From assembly GCA_016714745.1 (NCBI GenBank), contig JADKCG010000013.1:52818-116817 (forward strand): a DNA stretch of 64,000 bases, given 5' to 3'. This DNA is from Elusimicrobiota bacterium (GTDB taxonomy: Bacteria; Elusimicrobiota; Elusimicrobia; FEN-1173). The position numbers and the translations under genes were made by a program. Shown here piece after piece: positions 1 to 8,575 of this stretch. The notes below the pieces were generated by a model. It saw only the letters and a list, made by a program, of their open reading frames with translations, had not been told where the DNA came from and did not search any database. Within the stretch, counting starts at the first letter, position 1. The number at the start of each line of letters is the position of its first letter.

Positions 1-59
1 GAATGCGCTCGCTCCTGTCGTCAAATTCGGATACGTTCGATCCCCTGAAGGAGTCCTCC

Positions 60-1439
60 ATGGACCATCATGCAACCCCGTCTCACCCACACACGCCGCA
101 CACGTCCCACACGCCCCCCCCTTCCTCGACGCCCGCTGTTCCGGCCGGGAACGGGGCCGCGGCGAACACCTCCAAAGTTTTAAAAGCGGCCATGCTCTCG
201 CGCGCCCCCATGGGAGAGCTGATGAAATTGGCCTCGGACCTCAAGGTCTCCATCGCGGGGATGCGGCGCCAGGAAATCATCGCCCGGTTGCTTGAAGCCC
301 AAGCCCGTGAATCCGGCGAGTTGGTGCGCCAAGGCGTTTTGGAAATTTTACAAGACGGGTTTGGTTTTCTCCGTAGCCCGGACTACAATTATTTGTCCGG
401 GCCGGATGATATTTACATCAGCCCTTCTCAGATTAAACGGTTCGCTCTCCGAAAAGGCGACACCGTGGCGGGACAGGTACGGCCTCCCAAAGACCAAGAA
501 CGCTTTTTTGCCCTGCTTCAAGTCCACACCATTAACGGGGATCCTGTGGATAAGGCCATGCACCGGGCGCTTTTCGATAACCTGACGCCGCTCTATCCCC
601 AGAGCCGGATCAATTTGGAAACCAAGAAAGACGAGATCAACACCCGCGTCTTGAACCTGGTGGCCCCTATTGGAAAAGGCCAACGCGGGTTGATTGTGGC
701 CGCTCCTCGCACCGGGAAAACAATTTTCCTTCAGAAAATTGCCAACGCCATATCCGAAAATCATCCAGAGATTGACCTCATCGTCCTTTTAATTGACGAG
801 CGGCCGGAAGAAGTCACCGATATGCAACGATCGGTCAAAGGAGAAGTCATCAGTTCCACCTTTGACGAGCCCGCGGACCGACATGTTCAAGTGGCCGAGA
901 TGGTGATCGAAAAAGCCAAACGCCAGACCGAGTGCGGGAAAGACGTGGTGATCTTGTTGGATTCCATCACCCGCTTGGCCCGCGCTTACAACACCGTGAC
1001 GCCGTCGTCGGGGCGGGTGCTGTCGGGCGGGTTGGACTCCAACGCGCTTCAGCGACCCAAGCGCTTTTTCGGTGCCGCGCGAAACATCGAAGAAGGCGGA
1101 AGCCTGACCATTGTCGCGACAGCCTTGGTGGAGACGGGAAGCCGGATGGACGACGTTATCTTTGAAGAGTTCAAAGGCACCGGGAACATGGAAGTGTATC
1201 TTGACCGGAAACTCGCGGACCGGCGGGTATTCCCGGCCATCGACATGCACCGGTCGGGCACGCGCAAAGAAGAGCTTTTGCTGACGCCCGATGAACTGAA
1301 CAAGGTGTGGGTGCTGAGAAAGGTTCTCTCCTCCATGACCCCGGTGGATGCCATGGAACTGTTGATCGAGAAAGTGTCGGCCACGAAGTCCAACAAAGAC
1401 TTCCTCCGAGCCATGGAAGTGTCGAGCATTAACAAATAA
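60..1439 (+). CDS. rho: Transcription termination factor Rho
   Basis: Hexameric RNA-dependent ATPase that ends transcription. After a low-complexity His/Pro/Thr-rich stretch of about 40 residues come the Rho N-terminal helical domain, a cold-shock-like RNA-binding domain (GVLEILQDGFGFLR) and the RecA-type motor with Walker A AAPRTGKT and the Walker B region LIVLLIDERPEE. The start at 60 is preferred over an in-frame ATG at 3 because a GAAGGAG ribosome-binding site lies 7 bases ahead of it; this gives 459 residues. The disordered N-terminal extension is unusual in composition, but extensions at this place are common outside Proteobacteria. Family assignment is secure. Confidence 0.97.
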   Translation: MDHHATPSHPHTPHTSHTPPPSSTPAVPAGNGAAANTSKVLKAAMLSRAPMGELMKLASDLKVSIAGMRRQEIIARLLEAQARESGELVRQGVLEILQDGFGFLRSPDYNYLSGPDDIYISPSQIKRFALRKGDTVAGQVRPPKDQERFFALLQVHTINGDPVDKAMHRALFDNLTPLYPQSRINLETKKDEINTRVLNLVAPIGKGQRGLIVAAPRTGKTIFLQKIANAISENHPEIDLIVLLIDERPEEVTDMQRSVKGEVISSTFDEPADRHVQVAEMVIEKAKRQTECGKDVVILLDSITRLARAYNTVTPSSGRVLSGGLDSNALQRPKRFFGAARNIEEGGSLTIVATALVETGSRMDDVIFEEFKGTGNMEVYLDRKLADRRVFPAIDMHRSGTRKEELLLTPDELNKVWVLRKVLSSMTPVDAMELLIEKVSATKSNKDFLRAMEVSSINK

Positions 1440-1592
1440 AAGGACAAGGTTTTTGTCTGACGTCTTGGCCCACCGAACGGTTTAAAGAGTGTTTTTTTTG
1501 TGGACCGCGGGCGACTCTCCCTCACGCGTGGTCATAGGACCGGCCGTGCGGGCGAGGCCCTCTCGTTCCCAGGGGGTCCCTTAAAATAATGG

Positions 1593-1620
1593 TTGAAAAA
1601 AACTGAACTCCAGGTATGCT
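1593..1620 (+). promoter_or_regulatory. Promoter of the M23 peptidase gene, apparently leaderless
   Basis: TTGAAA (1593-1598), a 16-base spacer and TATGCT (1615-1620) lie directly before the GTG at 1627. Transcription would begin at or next to the start codon, and no Shine-Dalgarno sequence is visible. This is inferred from sequence only. Confidence 0.45.
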
Positions 1621-1626
1621 GTCGGT

Positions 1627-2571
1627 GTGAAACGACACTTGGACCTGTTCCTGATGATCGTTTTCCTTGCGGCGGTGCTGGTGGGAACACTGGCGCCGGG
1701 CGGAGGAGCGACATTTCAATTCAGTCCGGTCGGGGCGCCCTCGTTTTCAGAGTCGTTGCTCCTGAAGGCCGGCGCCGGCGGCGGGGCCCCGTCCCCGGAC
1801 ATTTTTCAGAGTTTGGGAAAACGGGGGCGGGTGGTGGTGGGGCAATACGAAGTGCGGCCGAAAGACACCCTCGCTTCAGTGTCGAAAAATTTTGGGTCCG
1901 CGCCGGATTTTGTCCGAAGCACCAACCATCTTGATTCCGTCCATTTGACTCCGGGAAAAACCCTCGTGGTTCACAGCGGGATGGGCATGCTCTATCAAGT
2001 GCGGGAAAAAAAGGGCCGATCCGAAACTCTTCAAGACATCGCTAAGAAATACAACCTTTCCGCCGCTCGGATCGCCCAGGCCAATAACCTCCCCGGTGTT
2101 GCCCTTTTGTCTGACCAGTGGATGGAACCCGGCCGGGTGGTGTTTCTTCCCGGGGTGCGTTTACGGTTCACGGATTATTTACTGCCTGTGGCGTGGGGCC
2201 GGGGTCAGCGACGGGTGTCGTCGGGGTTCGGCTATCGTCGGCACCCCGTCCTGGGGGTGCGCCGCTTCCATCAGGGCCTTGATTTGCCTCGCCCGGCGGG
2301 ATCTCTCGTTCGTGCCACCGCGGAAGGGACGGTGATTTTTTCTGGGTGGCGAGGCTCTTACGGCCGACTGATCATCATTAAACACGCCGGGGGGTTACGG
2401 ACGTGGTATGGCCACTTGTCCACCATCAATGTTGAACCGGGGCAACGGGTCACGAAAGGCGCCTTTATCGGACGGGTGGGGAGTTCCGGGATGGCCACGG
2501 GGCCTCACCTTCATTTTGAAGTGCGGGACCGGTTCGGCAACGCATTAAACCCCAAAAAGTTCTTATTTTAA
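1627..2571 (+). CDS. LysM-containing M23 family metallopeptidase
   Basis: Predicted periplasmic or envelope peptidoglycan endopeptidase (LytM/NlpD type). An N-terminal hydrophobic segment (LDLFLMIVFLAAVLVGTLA) acts as signal or anchor. Two LysM-like segments follow (starting around YEVRPKDTLASV and YQVREKKGRSETL), then a C-terminal M23 domain with HQGLDLP and HLHFEV, which carry the usual zinc ligands. The start is GTG at 1627, with a promoter immediately in front. The 314-residue length fits the family. It lies between rho and rpmE on the same strand. It could be an amidase activator rather than an active hydrolase, but the zinc-ligand motifs look complete, so activity is plausible. Confidence 0.93.
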   Translation: MKRHLDLFLMIVFLAAVLVGTLAPGGGATFQFSPVGAPSFSESLLLKAGAGGGAPSPDIFQSLGKRGRVVVGQYEVRPKDTLASVSKNFGSAPDFVRSTNHLDSVHLTPGKTLVVHSGMGMLYQVREKKGRSETLQDIAKKYNLSAARIAQANNLPGVALLSDQWMEPGRVVFLPGVRLRFTDYLLPVAWGRGQRRVSSGFGYRRHPVLGVRRFHQGLDLPRPAGSLVRATAEGTVIFSGWRGSYGRLIIIKHAGGLRTWYGHLSTINVEPGQRVTKGAFIGRVGSSGMATGPHLHFEVRDRFGNALNPKKFLF

Positions 2572-2662
2572 GGTAAAATATCGCGGCTTAAACACCTGGA
2601 CGGGCGTCCGCCCCCGGGCCTTTTGCCCGATTGTGTTTTTTTATTTAATAAGAGAGGCTGAC

Positions 2663-3046
2663 ATGAGAGAAGGCATTCACCCCACGTATCAACACGTCAC
2701 TGTGACCTGCGCTTGCGGAAAGAGTTGGGTTACGGGTTCGACGGCGAAAGAGATCCGTCTGGAAATTTGTTCCAATTGCCACCCGTTCTACACCGGTCGT
2801 CAGAAACTGATGGACACGGCGGGTCGCGTTGAGCGGTTCGAGAAACGGTTCGCTTCTACCGGCGGCAAGACCGTCGTGAGAAAGCCCGTCGTTAAGAAAG
2901 CCGCTCCGGCGGTAAAGGCCGCGGCCAAAAAGGCGGTCAAGGTGTTAAGCAGTACGCCGCTCCCGGGGTTAAAAGAAAAAACAGGGAAGCCGGTTAAATC
3001 GGTCAAGGGTCCAAAGACCGATAAAGCGCCCGCGAAGAAAGCGTAA
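2663..3046 (+). CDS. rpmE: Ribosomal protein L31 (bL31, zinc form) with Lys/Ala-rich tail
   Basis: Large-subunit ribosomal protein. The first 65 residues match bL31: MREGIHPTY start, CAC and CSNC cysteines of the zinc-binding (C+) form and the HPFYTG motif. The remaining 60 residues are a Lys/Ala/Pro-rich basic tail resembling histone H1 tails, nearly doubling the usual length of about 70. The start at 2663 is chosen because L31 proteins begin MREGIHP and AGAGAGG lies upstream. The neighbouring order rpmE-prfA-prmC is common in bacteria. Confidence 0.95.
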   Translation: MREGIHPTYQHVTVTCACGKSWVTGSTAKEIRLEICSNCHPFYTGRQKLMDTAGRVERFEKRFASTGGKTVVRKPVVKKAAPAVKAAAKKAVKVLSSTPLPGLKEKTGKPVKSVKGPKTDKAPAKKA

Positions 3047-3075
3047 TTTATTGGTTTGTTTCCGGTGAAGACGTT

Positions 3076-3095
3076 GCCCCCCGAGGGGGGCGTTT
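3076..3095 (+). terminator. GC hairpin after rpmE
   Basis: GCCCCCC and GGGGGGC with a two-base loop (3076-3091) followed by only TTT. It is a possible weak intrinsic terminator or attenuator between rpmE and prfA. Confidence 0.45.
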
Positions 3096-3197
3096 GGGCC
3101 CACCGCTCCTCTTTTTGTTCAACGGGGGCGAGGTCTGAGGGCCCGGGCCGTTCTGGGTTCATCGCAAACACGCCCCTGTCCTCCTCACTCGGCACTC

Positions 3198-4262
3198 GTG
3201 AACCCTAAATTCGAACAAATCGAAAGCCGCCATATGGCGCTTCAGGAACGTCTGAGCGACCCCTTTGTACAGAAGTCCTCGGAGTATCAGGGGTTGGCAC
3301 GGGAATTTAAACGCTCCGGCCCAGCCGTCCAAAAGGTTCGAAAACTCCGACACACCCTCCTTGAAATTCAACAAGCCGAAGGTTTGCTGGCCACCGCGGA
3401 GCCGGACCTTCGGGCCTTGGCGGAAGAAGAACTGGTGGTGCTTCGCGCCCAGGTGGAATTTTTATCCCGGGAACTCGAGGATTTTTTAATCCCCCGCGAT
3501 CCACGGGACGAACGGGATGTCATTGTCGAAATTCGCGCCGGCACCGGCGGCGACGAGGCGGCCATTTTTGCGGGAGACCTTTTTCGCATGTATTCCCGCT
3601 ACGCGATGGAAAAAGGATTTTCGGTCGAACCGTATGCCTCCTCCCCCTCGGGGCTGGGAGGGTTCAAGGAAATTGTGTTCGGCATTCAGGGGCTTGGCGC
3701 CTACTCCCGTTTTAAGTATGAAAGCGGCGTTCACCGTGTTCAGCGGGTTCCGGACACCGAAGCTTCCGGTCGGATCCACACTTCCACGGCGACCGTGGCG
3801 GTTCTCCCGGAAGCCGACGAGGTCGAAGTGTCGATCAACCCGGCCGACCTCCGCATCGACACGTACCGGGCGTCCGGCGCCGGGGGCCAACACGTGAACA
3901 AAACCGAATCCGCCATCCGCATCACCCATGTCCCGTCGGGCATTGTCGTCGCGTGCCAAGAAGAGCGGAGCCAGATGAAAAATCGGGCGCGGGCTTTTTC
4001 CATGTTGCGCGCGAAACTCCATCAGGCCGAAGAGGACCGGCTCGCCTGCGAACGGCGCGATCTGCGTCGGAGTCAGGTGGGAACGGGGGAACGCACCGAA
4101 AAAATTCGCACCTACAATTTTCCCCAGGACCGTGTGACGGACCACCGCATCAACCAAAATTTCCACAACTTGCCGGGCATTTTGGAGGGGAAGATGGACG
4201 ATATCACCGCTTCTTTGTGGGAAGCCGAAAAGGCTGAACGCATGGCCCAGGCCAAGCTGTGA
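3198..4262 (+). CDS. prfA: Peptide chain release factor 1
   Basis: Recognises UAA and UAG and triggers peptide release. The 354-residue length is normal. The catalytic GGQ is in ASGAGGQHVNKTESA. The codon-recognition tripeptide region reads HRVQRVPDTEASGRIH, where P-D-T fits the PxT of RF1 rather than the SPF of RF2. The start is GTG at 3198. The stop overlaps the GTG start of prmC (GTGA), whose product methylates the GGQ glutamine, so the two are translationally coupled. Confidence 0.97.
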   Translation: MNPKFEQIESRHMALQERLSDPFVQKSSEYQGLAREFKRSGPAVQKVRKLRHTLLEIQQAEGLLATAEPDLRALAEEELVVLRAQVEFLSRELEDFLIPRDPRDERDVIVEIRAGTGGDEAAIFAGDLFRMYSRYAMEKGFSVEPYASSPSGLGGFKEIVFGIQGLGAYSRFKYESGVHRVQRVPDTEASGRIHTSTATVAVLPEADEVEVSINPADLRIDTYRASGAGGQHVNKTESAIRITHVPSGIVVACQEERSQMKNRARAFSMLRAKLHQAEEDRLACERRDLRRSQVGTGERTEKIRTYNFPQDRVTDHRINQNFHNLPGILEGKMDDITASLWEAEKAERMAQAKL

Positions 4263-5131
4263 TCGCCACGGTCGAGGTTCTTGATTTGACCGTGGCGCAG
4301 GCGGTGGCCGAGGGCGCCCATCGGTTAGCGAAGGCGGGGATCTCCAACGCTGAGGGCGAGGCGAAAGAGCTGGTGTCCCGCGTTTTGGGCATTTCGCGAA
4401 AATCGCTCGATTTTCGGCGGACCGAGCGGTGGGGGGAGGCGTCCCGGAAGTTTTTGGATGCGCTGATTCTTCAACGTTTGGCTCATGTGCCGTTGGCCTA
4501 TCTTTTGGGAGAGTGGGATTTTTTGGATATGACGCTCACGGTGACGCCGGATGTTCTGATCCCTCGACCGGAAACCGAAGAACTCTTTGAATGGATGGTG
4601 CGGGACACGGCCCTGTCGGGAGCCGTTCCGTTGACTTGGGTGGATGTGGGGACGGGCGCGGGGGGATTGGCCCTGGCGATGGCACGGTCTTGGCCGAATT
4701 CCCGGGGGACGGCCATCGATCTTTCGGCCGCGGCGTTGGCGGTGGCGGGATGGAACGCCCAACGGCACGGGGTGGAGAAGACCATCTCATTTCGCCGGGC
4801 GGACCTTCTGGAGGGCATCCGAGACTGTTCTGTTGACCTGATGGTGGCCAATTTGCCCTATGTGAGGACTTCTGATATGGCGGGGCTTTCGCCTGAGGTG
4901 TTGAAAGAGCCGCGGCGGGCATTGGAGGGAGGACCGGATGGGCTGACATTGATCCGCCGGTTGATCCCTCTTGCGTTCCAGGCGCTTGGGCCCGGCGGGC
5001 GGCTCTTCCTTGAAGTGGGAGAGGGCCAGGCCGACGACGTGGCGAAGGCCATGGCCGCGGCGGGTTTTTTGGATGTTTCCGTTAAGACGGATGTCGCCGC
5101 GATCCGTCGATGCGTGAAGGGGGGGCGATGA
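4259..5131 (+). CDS. prmC: Peptide chain release factor N5-glutamine methyltransferase
   Basis: SAM-dependent methyltransferase that modifies the GGQ glutamine of release factors. It has an N-terminal helical domain (residues 1-80), then the Rossmann methyltransferase domain with PRPETEELFEW, the SAM loop DVGTGAGGLALA and the substrate motif VANLPYV. The last is usually NPPY in PrmC; the NLPY form is noted as unusual. It overlaps prfA upstream (GTGA) and murA downstream (ATGA), forming a tight operon. Confidence 0.94.
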   Translation: MIATVEVLDLTVAQAVAEGAHRLAKAGISNAEGEAKELVSRVLGISRKSLDFRRTERWGEASRKFLDALILQRLAHVPLAYLLGEWDFLDMTLTVTPDVLIPRPETEELFEWMVRDTALSGAVPLTWVDVGTGAGGLALAMARSWPNSRGTAIDLSAAALAVAGWNAQRHGVEKTISFRRADLLEGIRDCSVDLMVANLPYVRTSDMAGLSPEVLKEPRRALEGGPDGLTLIRRLIPLAFQALGPGGRLFLEVGEGQADDVAKAMAAAGFLDVSVKTDVAAIRRCVKGGR

Positions 5132-6386
5132 TTCGAATGGATAGTTTTGTGATCAAGGGCGGACGTCGGCTGGTCGGGGCGGTGCGGGTGTCGGGGTCGA
5201 AGAACGCGGCACTGCCTTGTCTGTTTGCCAGCCTCCTGACCGATGAGGACTGTGTGCTTGAAAATGTGCCGGACCTTCAGGACATTCGCACCGCTGTCCG
5301 TTTATTGGAACGACTGGGAAAAAAAGTCAGCTTTCAAAAAGGACGCGTGATCGTCCGCAAGCGCGGGGTGTTGCGCGCTCAGGCTCCCTACGATTTGGTT
5401 CGGCGCATGCGGGCGAGCGCGGTGGTGATGGGGCTCTTCCTGGCCCGCTTGGGACAAGCGGATGTTTCTCTTCCCGGCGGGTGCGCCATCGGCGCTCGGC
5501 CCATCAACTATCATCTTAAAGCGTTTGAGGCCATGGGCGCTCGCATTCATGTGAAGGAAGGATACATCTCGGCCGTGGGGCGAATGAAAGGAGCGCGGGT
5601 GAAACTGCCGTTCCCCAGCGTGGGCGCCACGGAAAATGTTCTGATGGCCGCTTCCCTGGCTCAGGGGCGAACGTTGATCGAGAACGCGGCGCGGGAACCG
5701 GAAATAACAGATTTGGCAAACCTTCTGATCGCCATGGGCGCGAAGATCGAAGGCGCGGGCACAGACCGTGTCCGGGTGGAGGGGTGGTTTCTCTTCATGG
5801 CGCCCAGCACCGGGTGATACCGGATCGGATCGAGGCAGGGACCTTTCTTGTGGCCGCGGCCATCACTCACGGACATGTTCGCCTGAGGGACGTGGACCCC
5901 ACCCATCTCACGGCCGTATTGAACGCGCTCCGAAAATCCGGATTGCGTTTGACCGTCGGTTCGAACACGGTGGACGCCGCCTGGGTTCGTCCGCTCACAT
6001 CCCTTTCCATTAAAACCCGGGTTTATCCGGGATTTCCAACCGACATGCAAGCCCAATGGATGGCGCTTATGGCCGTGACGCCGGGGAAATGCGTGATTGA
6101 AGAAGATATTTTCGAGAACCGATTCCTTCACGCCCAGGAACTTTTGCGCATGAGCGCCCGCATCGAGACTCGGGGCGCCCGCGCCCACGTGGAGGGGGGG
6201 GCGCGATTGTCGGGTTGTCCGTTGATGGTGTCGGATTTGAGGGCCGGAGCGGCTTTGGTGTTGGCCGGTTTGGCGGCTCGGGGGAAAACCACCGTCCTTC
6301 GTGTGTACCATTTGGATCGCGGTTACGAGCGAATGGAAAAAAAATTGCGCGCGCTGGGCGCCCACATACGTCGGGTTCCCCAATGA
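5128..6386 (+). CDS. murA: UDP-N-acetylglucosamine 1-carboxyvinyltransferase, split by one frameshift
   Basis: First committed step of peptidoglycan synthesis (UDP-GlcNAc + PEP). The N-terminal half holds GSKNAALPC and the catalytic-cysteine motif LPGGCAIGARP. The C-terminal half, in another frame, continues with VIPDRIEAGTFLVAAA, FPTDMQAQW, ENRFLHAQEL and YHLDRGYE. The two halves join perfectly in homology if one G is added to the GGGG run at 5781-5784, which suggests a one-base deletion in the data. The ATG at 5128 overlaps the prmC stop and follows a G-rich Shine-Dalgarno sequence; an ATG at 5110 is less likely. As MurA is essential, a true pseudogene would need a second copy elsewhere. 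Confidence 0.93.
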
Positions 6387-8044
6387 AACGAGGAAAGGGC
6401 CCTCCTCCTCAGCGGCTCTGCCGCCCCAAGTGTCCGGAGCTCTGCGACGGACCGCATCAGCGGCTCTGCCGCCCCAAGTGTCCGGAGCTCTGCGACGGAC
6501 CGGTCCTTCGAGCCAACGGGAAAGGTGAGGGGAACCCTTTCGCTGAAAGAGATCAACGTCGCTGGAACCTGGCGTGGGGGGTGGGGATCCTCCTGGGAAT
6601 TTGTTATGTCGCGCCGGTGGCTTTGGCGGAAGAGATTTCTGCCCCACGGGTGTCCACATTTACGGCGATGGACGCCGAGGGCGTTTCTGTCTTCCCTCCC
6701 GCTGAAACGGAGCTCGAACGGTCGGTGGAAAAACCCGCCTGGTGGCTTCGCGCGGAACGGATGTTTGAAGAAGGAGTGTTGGCCGAGACCGCAGGACAGG
6801 GTCGCACCGCGCGCAAGAAATACGTGCGGGCATTGAAAATGGTCGCCGACAACGCCGAAGACGCCGCGGTGCTGGTTCTTCGCCCGGAAATCGCGGCGCT
6901 GATCCATCGCGCGGGGGAGGCGTCGTCCCCTCGACCGAACGATGGAGGGAGTGCGGAGATCTTGCCGGGGGTTGAGCCGTGGGAACTGACAGTGCCTCCC
7001 AAGGGCGTTGGACCGAAAGAGACACAAATACGAAGGGCTCCTTTGACCGCGTTCGCCCCCCATATTTCGACGCGTTCCTATGCGATTGTTGTTGATCCCG
7101 AGGACCCTTTGGTTAAACGTTATGTGGCGCTTTACACCGGGCCTTGGAAGGAGCGAACCCAAGCCGCCTTCGATCGAATGGGCCGATATCAGGACTTCGT
7201 GGCCAAGGCCATTGAAGAAGAAAACATGCCTCGGGAGCTGATCTATCTTCCTGTCGTGGAGAGCGAATATCAGACGTTCGCGGTGTCTCGGGCGGGTGCG
7301 GAAGGGATGTGGCAGTTCATGCGCGGGACGGCGAAATACGCGGGGTTGAAAGTGAATTATTGGGTGGACGAACGTCGTGATCCAGAAAAAGCCACCCGGG
7401 CCGCCTTAAAAACATTGAAAAGCCTTTATGAATGGTTTGACGATTGGCATTTGGCTTTGGCCGCTTACAACCGCGGGATCTATGGGATCCAGCGGGACTT
7501 GGAATTTACCCGATCGGCGGATTTCTCCCTGCTGGCGAAACGTCGGGGGATCCCTTTAGAGACGGAACAGTATATCCCGAAGTTGATGGCCGTCGTCATT
7601 GTGGGGGACAACGCGGAGGCCTATGGCCTGCGTCCTCCGCGCCCCACACGGTCCCCACCGCCCGATTCCGTGGTTTTAGAACGTCCCCTTGATTTGAAAG
7701 TGGCGGCGGCGTGCGCTGGGGTGTCGGAATCGGTGATCCGCGATCTCAACCCCTCGTTGCGATTGTGGGTGACCCCCAACAACGAATCTCAATTTACGCT
7801 CAGGGTTCCCCCGGGGACCAAGGACCATTTTTTAGCGGAACTGGCCAAAGTGAAAGACTGGAACCCTTCCCCCGGATTCGTGCGTTACACGGTTCAAAAG
7901 GGGGACATCTTGGGTCGGATCGCCTCTCGCTACCGAACCACCGCGGGGGCCATCCAACGGGAAAACAAGCTCCCCAATTCGAACCGGCTCCGCCCGGGGC
8001 AGACGTTGGTAATCCGCCCTGGGCGAGGATTTAAGGGGGAATGA
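6383..8044 (+). CDS. MltD-like membrane-bound lytic transglycosylase with LysM
   Basis: Predicted envelope peptidoglycan lytic transglycosylase. The ATG overlaps the murA stop (ATGA). After an odd Cys-rich duplicated N-terminal segment comes a hydrophobic stretch (WNLAWGVGILLGICYVAPVA), a variable region, then the SLT goose-lysozyme-like domain with catalytic Glu in LPVVESEYQ, GAEGMWQFM and LALAAYNRG. One LysM is at the C-terminus (VRYTVQKGDILGRIASRY). Total 553 residues. The first 45 residues precede the signal-like segment and encode the tandem repeat, so the functional start could lie further down, though no good in-frame alternative ATG is visible. Confidence 0.9.
   Translation: MKRGKGPPPQRLCRPKCPELCDGPHQRLCRPKCPELCDGPVLRANGKGEGNPFAERDQRRWNLAWGVGILLGICYVAPVALAEEISAPRVSTFTAMDAEGVSVFPPAETELERSVEKPAWWLRAERMFEEGVLAETAGQGRTARKKYVRALKMVADNAEDAAVLVLRPEIAALIHRAGEASSPRPNDGGSAEILPGVEPWELTVPPKGVGPKETQIRRAPLTAFAPHISTRSYAIVVDPEDPLVKRYVALYTGPWKERTQAAFDRMGRYQDFVAKAIEEENMPRELIYLPVVESEYQTFAVSRAGAEGMWQFMRGTAKYAGLKVNYWVDERRDPEKATRAALKTLKSLYEWFDDWHLALAAYNRGIYGIQRDLEFTRSADFSLLAKRRGIPLETEQYIPKLMAVVIVGDNAEAYGLRPPRPTRSPPPDSVVLERPLDLKVAAACAGVSESVIRDLNPSLRLWVTPNNESQFTLRVPPGTKDHFLAELAKVKDWNPSPGFVRYTVQKGDILGRIASRYRTTAGAIQRENKLPNSNRLRPGQTLVIRPGRGFKGE
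6409..6502 (+). repeat. Two tandem copies of a 46-bp unit, 48-bp period
   Basis: Copy 1 at 6409-6454 and copy 2 at 6457-6502 are identical (TCAGCGGCTCTGCCGCC... to ...GCGACGGACCG). They lie at the very start of the transglycosylase reading frame and encode QRLCRPKCPELCDGP twice. The unit contains short inverted repeats (GCGGctctgCCGC). It looks like an intergenic dispersed repeat caught inside a coding frame. Confidence 0.85.
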
Positions 8045-8084
8045 ACCAGGTCTTGTCCGCGCTGAGGGGTTGATGTCGTCCGTT

Positions 8085-8246
8085 AACCCGAAAAGTTCAG
8101 TTGGATCGCGGAATTCGACGAAGAATCCGGGACTTTTTGTTCCTCAAAACGCTCCACCGTAGACACCGCCACGCTTTTGCGTTTATCGTCAAAAAAGTCA
8201 CCGGCTTCTTCATCTCGGTGCTCGCTCCTAACTAAAAGTTCCGGTG
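8085..8246. mobile_element. Palindromic MITE-like element, copy A (diverged)
   Basis: About 162 bases sharing long stretches with the copies at 32703-32863 and 56932-57092 (for example AATCCGGGACTTTTT, GTAGACACCGC and CTTCTTCATCTCGGTGCTCG). The left end AACCCGAAAAGTT and the right end AAAAGTTCCGGTGT form diverged terminal inverted repeats. It has no coding capacity and lies 40 bases after the transglycosylase stop. Confidence 0.8.
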
Positions 8247-8380
8247 TACCGTTTTTCTTTCACCCCAAACACTCCGGCCGGTTCGCAGAAACGCCGCTTT
8301 TCGCCATCGCTGGCCATAAGAGAGTTTGCCCTTTTCGCGGGGGCTTAATACATCTTCTCTAAGTTTGCCAAAAAAAAACC
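8247..8380. other. Gene-free stretch before the diguanylate cyclase promoter
   Basis: No convincing gene, repeat or RNA is seen here; a short open frame on + lacks a ribosome-binding site and any recognisable protein features. Confidence 0.5.
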
Positions 8381-8408
8381 TTGAATTTTTCCTAATTTGA
8401 CTTATACT
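8381..8408 (+). promoter_or_regulatory. Promoter of the diguanylate cyclase pair
   Basis: TTGAAT (8381-8386), 16-base spacer, TATACT (8403-8408) in an AT-rich patch. The start site would be near 8415, leaving a leader of about 160 bases before the ATG at 8576. Confidence 0.55.
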
Positions 8409-8409
8409 A

Positions 8410-8512
8410 ATAGGGCGCGTAGCCGAGGCGCTGCCCCTATGCGAAGGCCTCGATTCGACCGCCGTGGGCCATGGACCTCCGCTGAAGCGGAGGCTCGGGG
8501 CGTTTTATTTTC
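8410..8512 (+). ncRNA. Structured 5' leader, possible riboswitch or attenuator
   Basis: Right after the predicted start site, CGCGTAG (8416-8422) can pair with CTATGCG (8437-8443), while CGAGGC (8424-8429) can pair with GCCTCG (8447-8452): interleaved stems, so an H-type pseudoknot. Further down is a strong hairpin CCTCCGC/GCGGAGG (8476-8493). TGCCCC (8432-8437) can instead pair with GGGGCG (8497-8502) directly before the run TTTTATTTT, which would make a terminator-like alternative. I could not match it to a known riboswitch consensus. Structure is inferred from pairing only. Confidence 0.4.
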
Positions 8513-8575
8513 TATTCATGGGAGTTGACCTTTGACATTTTTTCAAACGGACGTGGCGCGGGACAGGGGGAGAAA

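Noticed and set aside
5781..5784. Programmed ribosomal frameshift in murA
   Set aside because: The run GGGG is not a slippery heptamer with a downstream structure, and many other genes of the window show the same type of indel, so sequence error is more likely.
5661..6659. Long minus-strand open frame of 332 codons opposite murA and the transglycosylase start
   Set aside because: It is antisense to well-supported genes, has Arg/Pro/Gly-biased composition typical of GC-rich shadows, and shows no recognisable domain.
8410..8470. tRNA-like sequence
   Set aside because: No combination of arms gives a cloverleaf with a proper anticodon stem and T loop.
8410..8512. Match to S-adenosylhomocysteine riboswitch (CCGAGG...CGCTGC and GGCTCGG)
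   Set aside because: Some short motifs coincide, but the spacing is wrong, part of the core is missing and the downstream genes are not SAH-related. Kept only as an unassigned structured leader.
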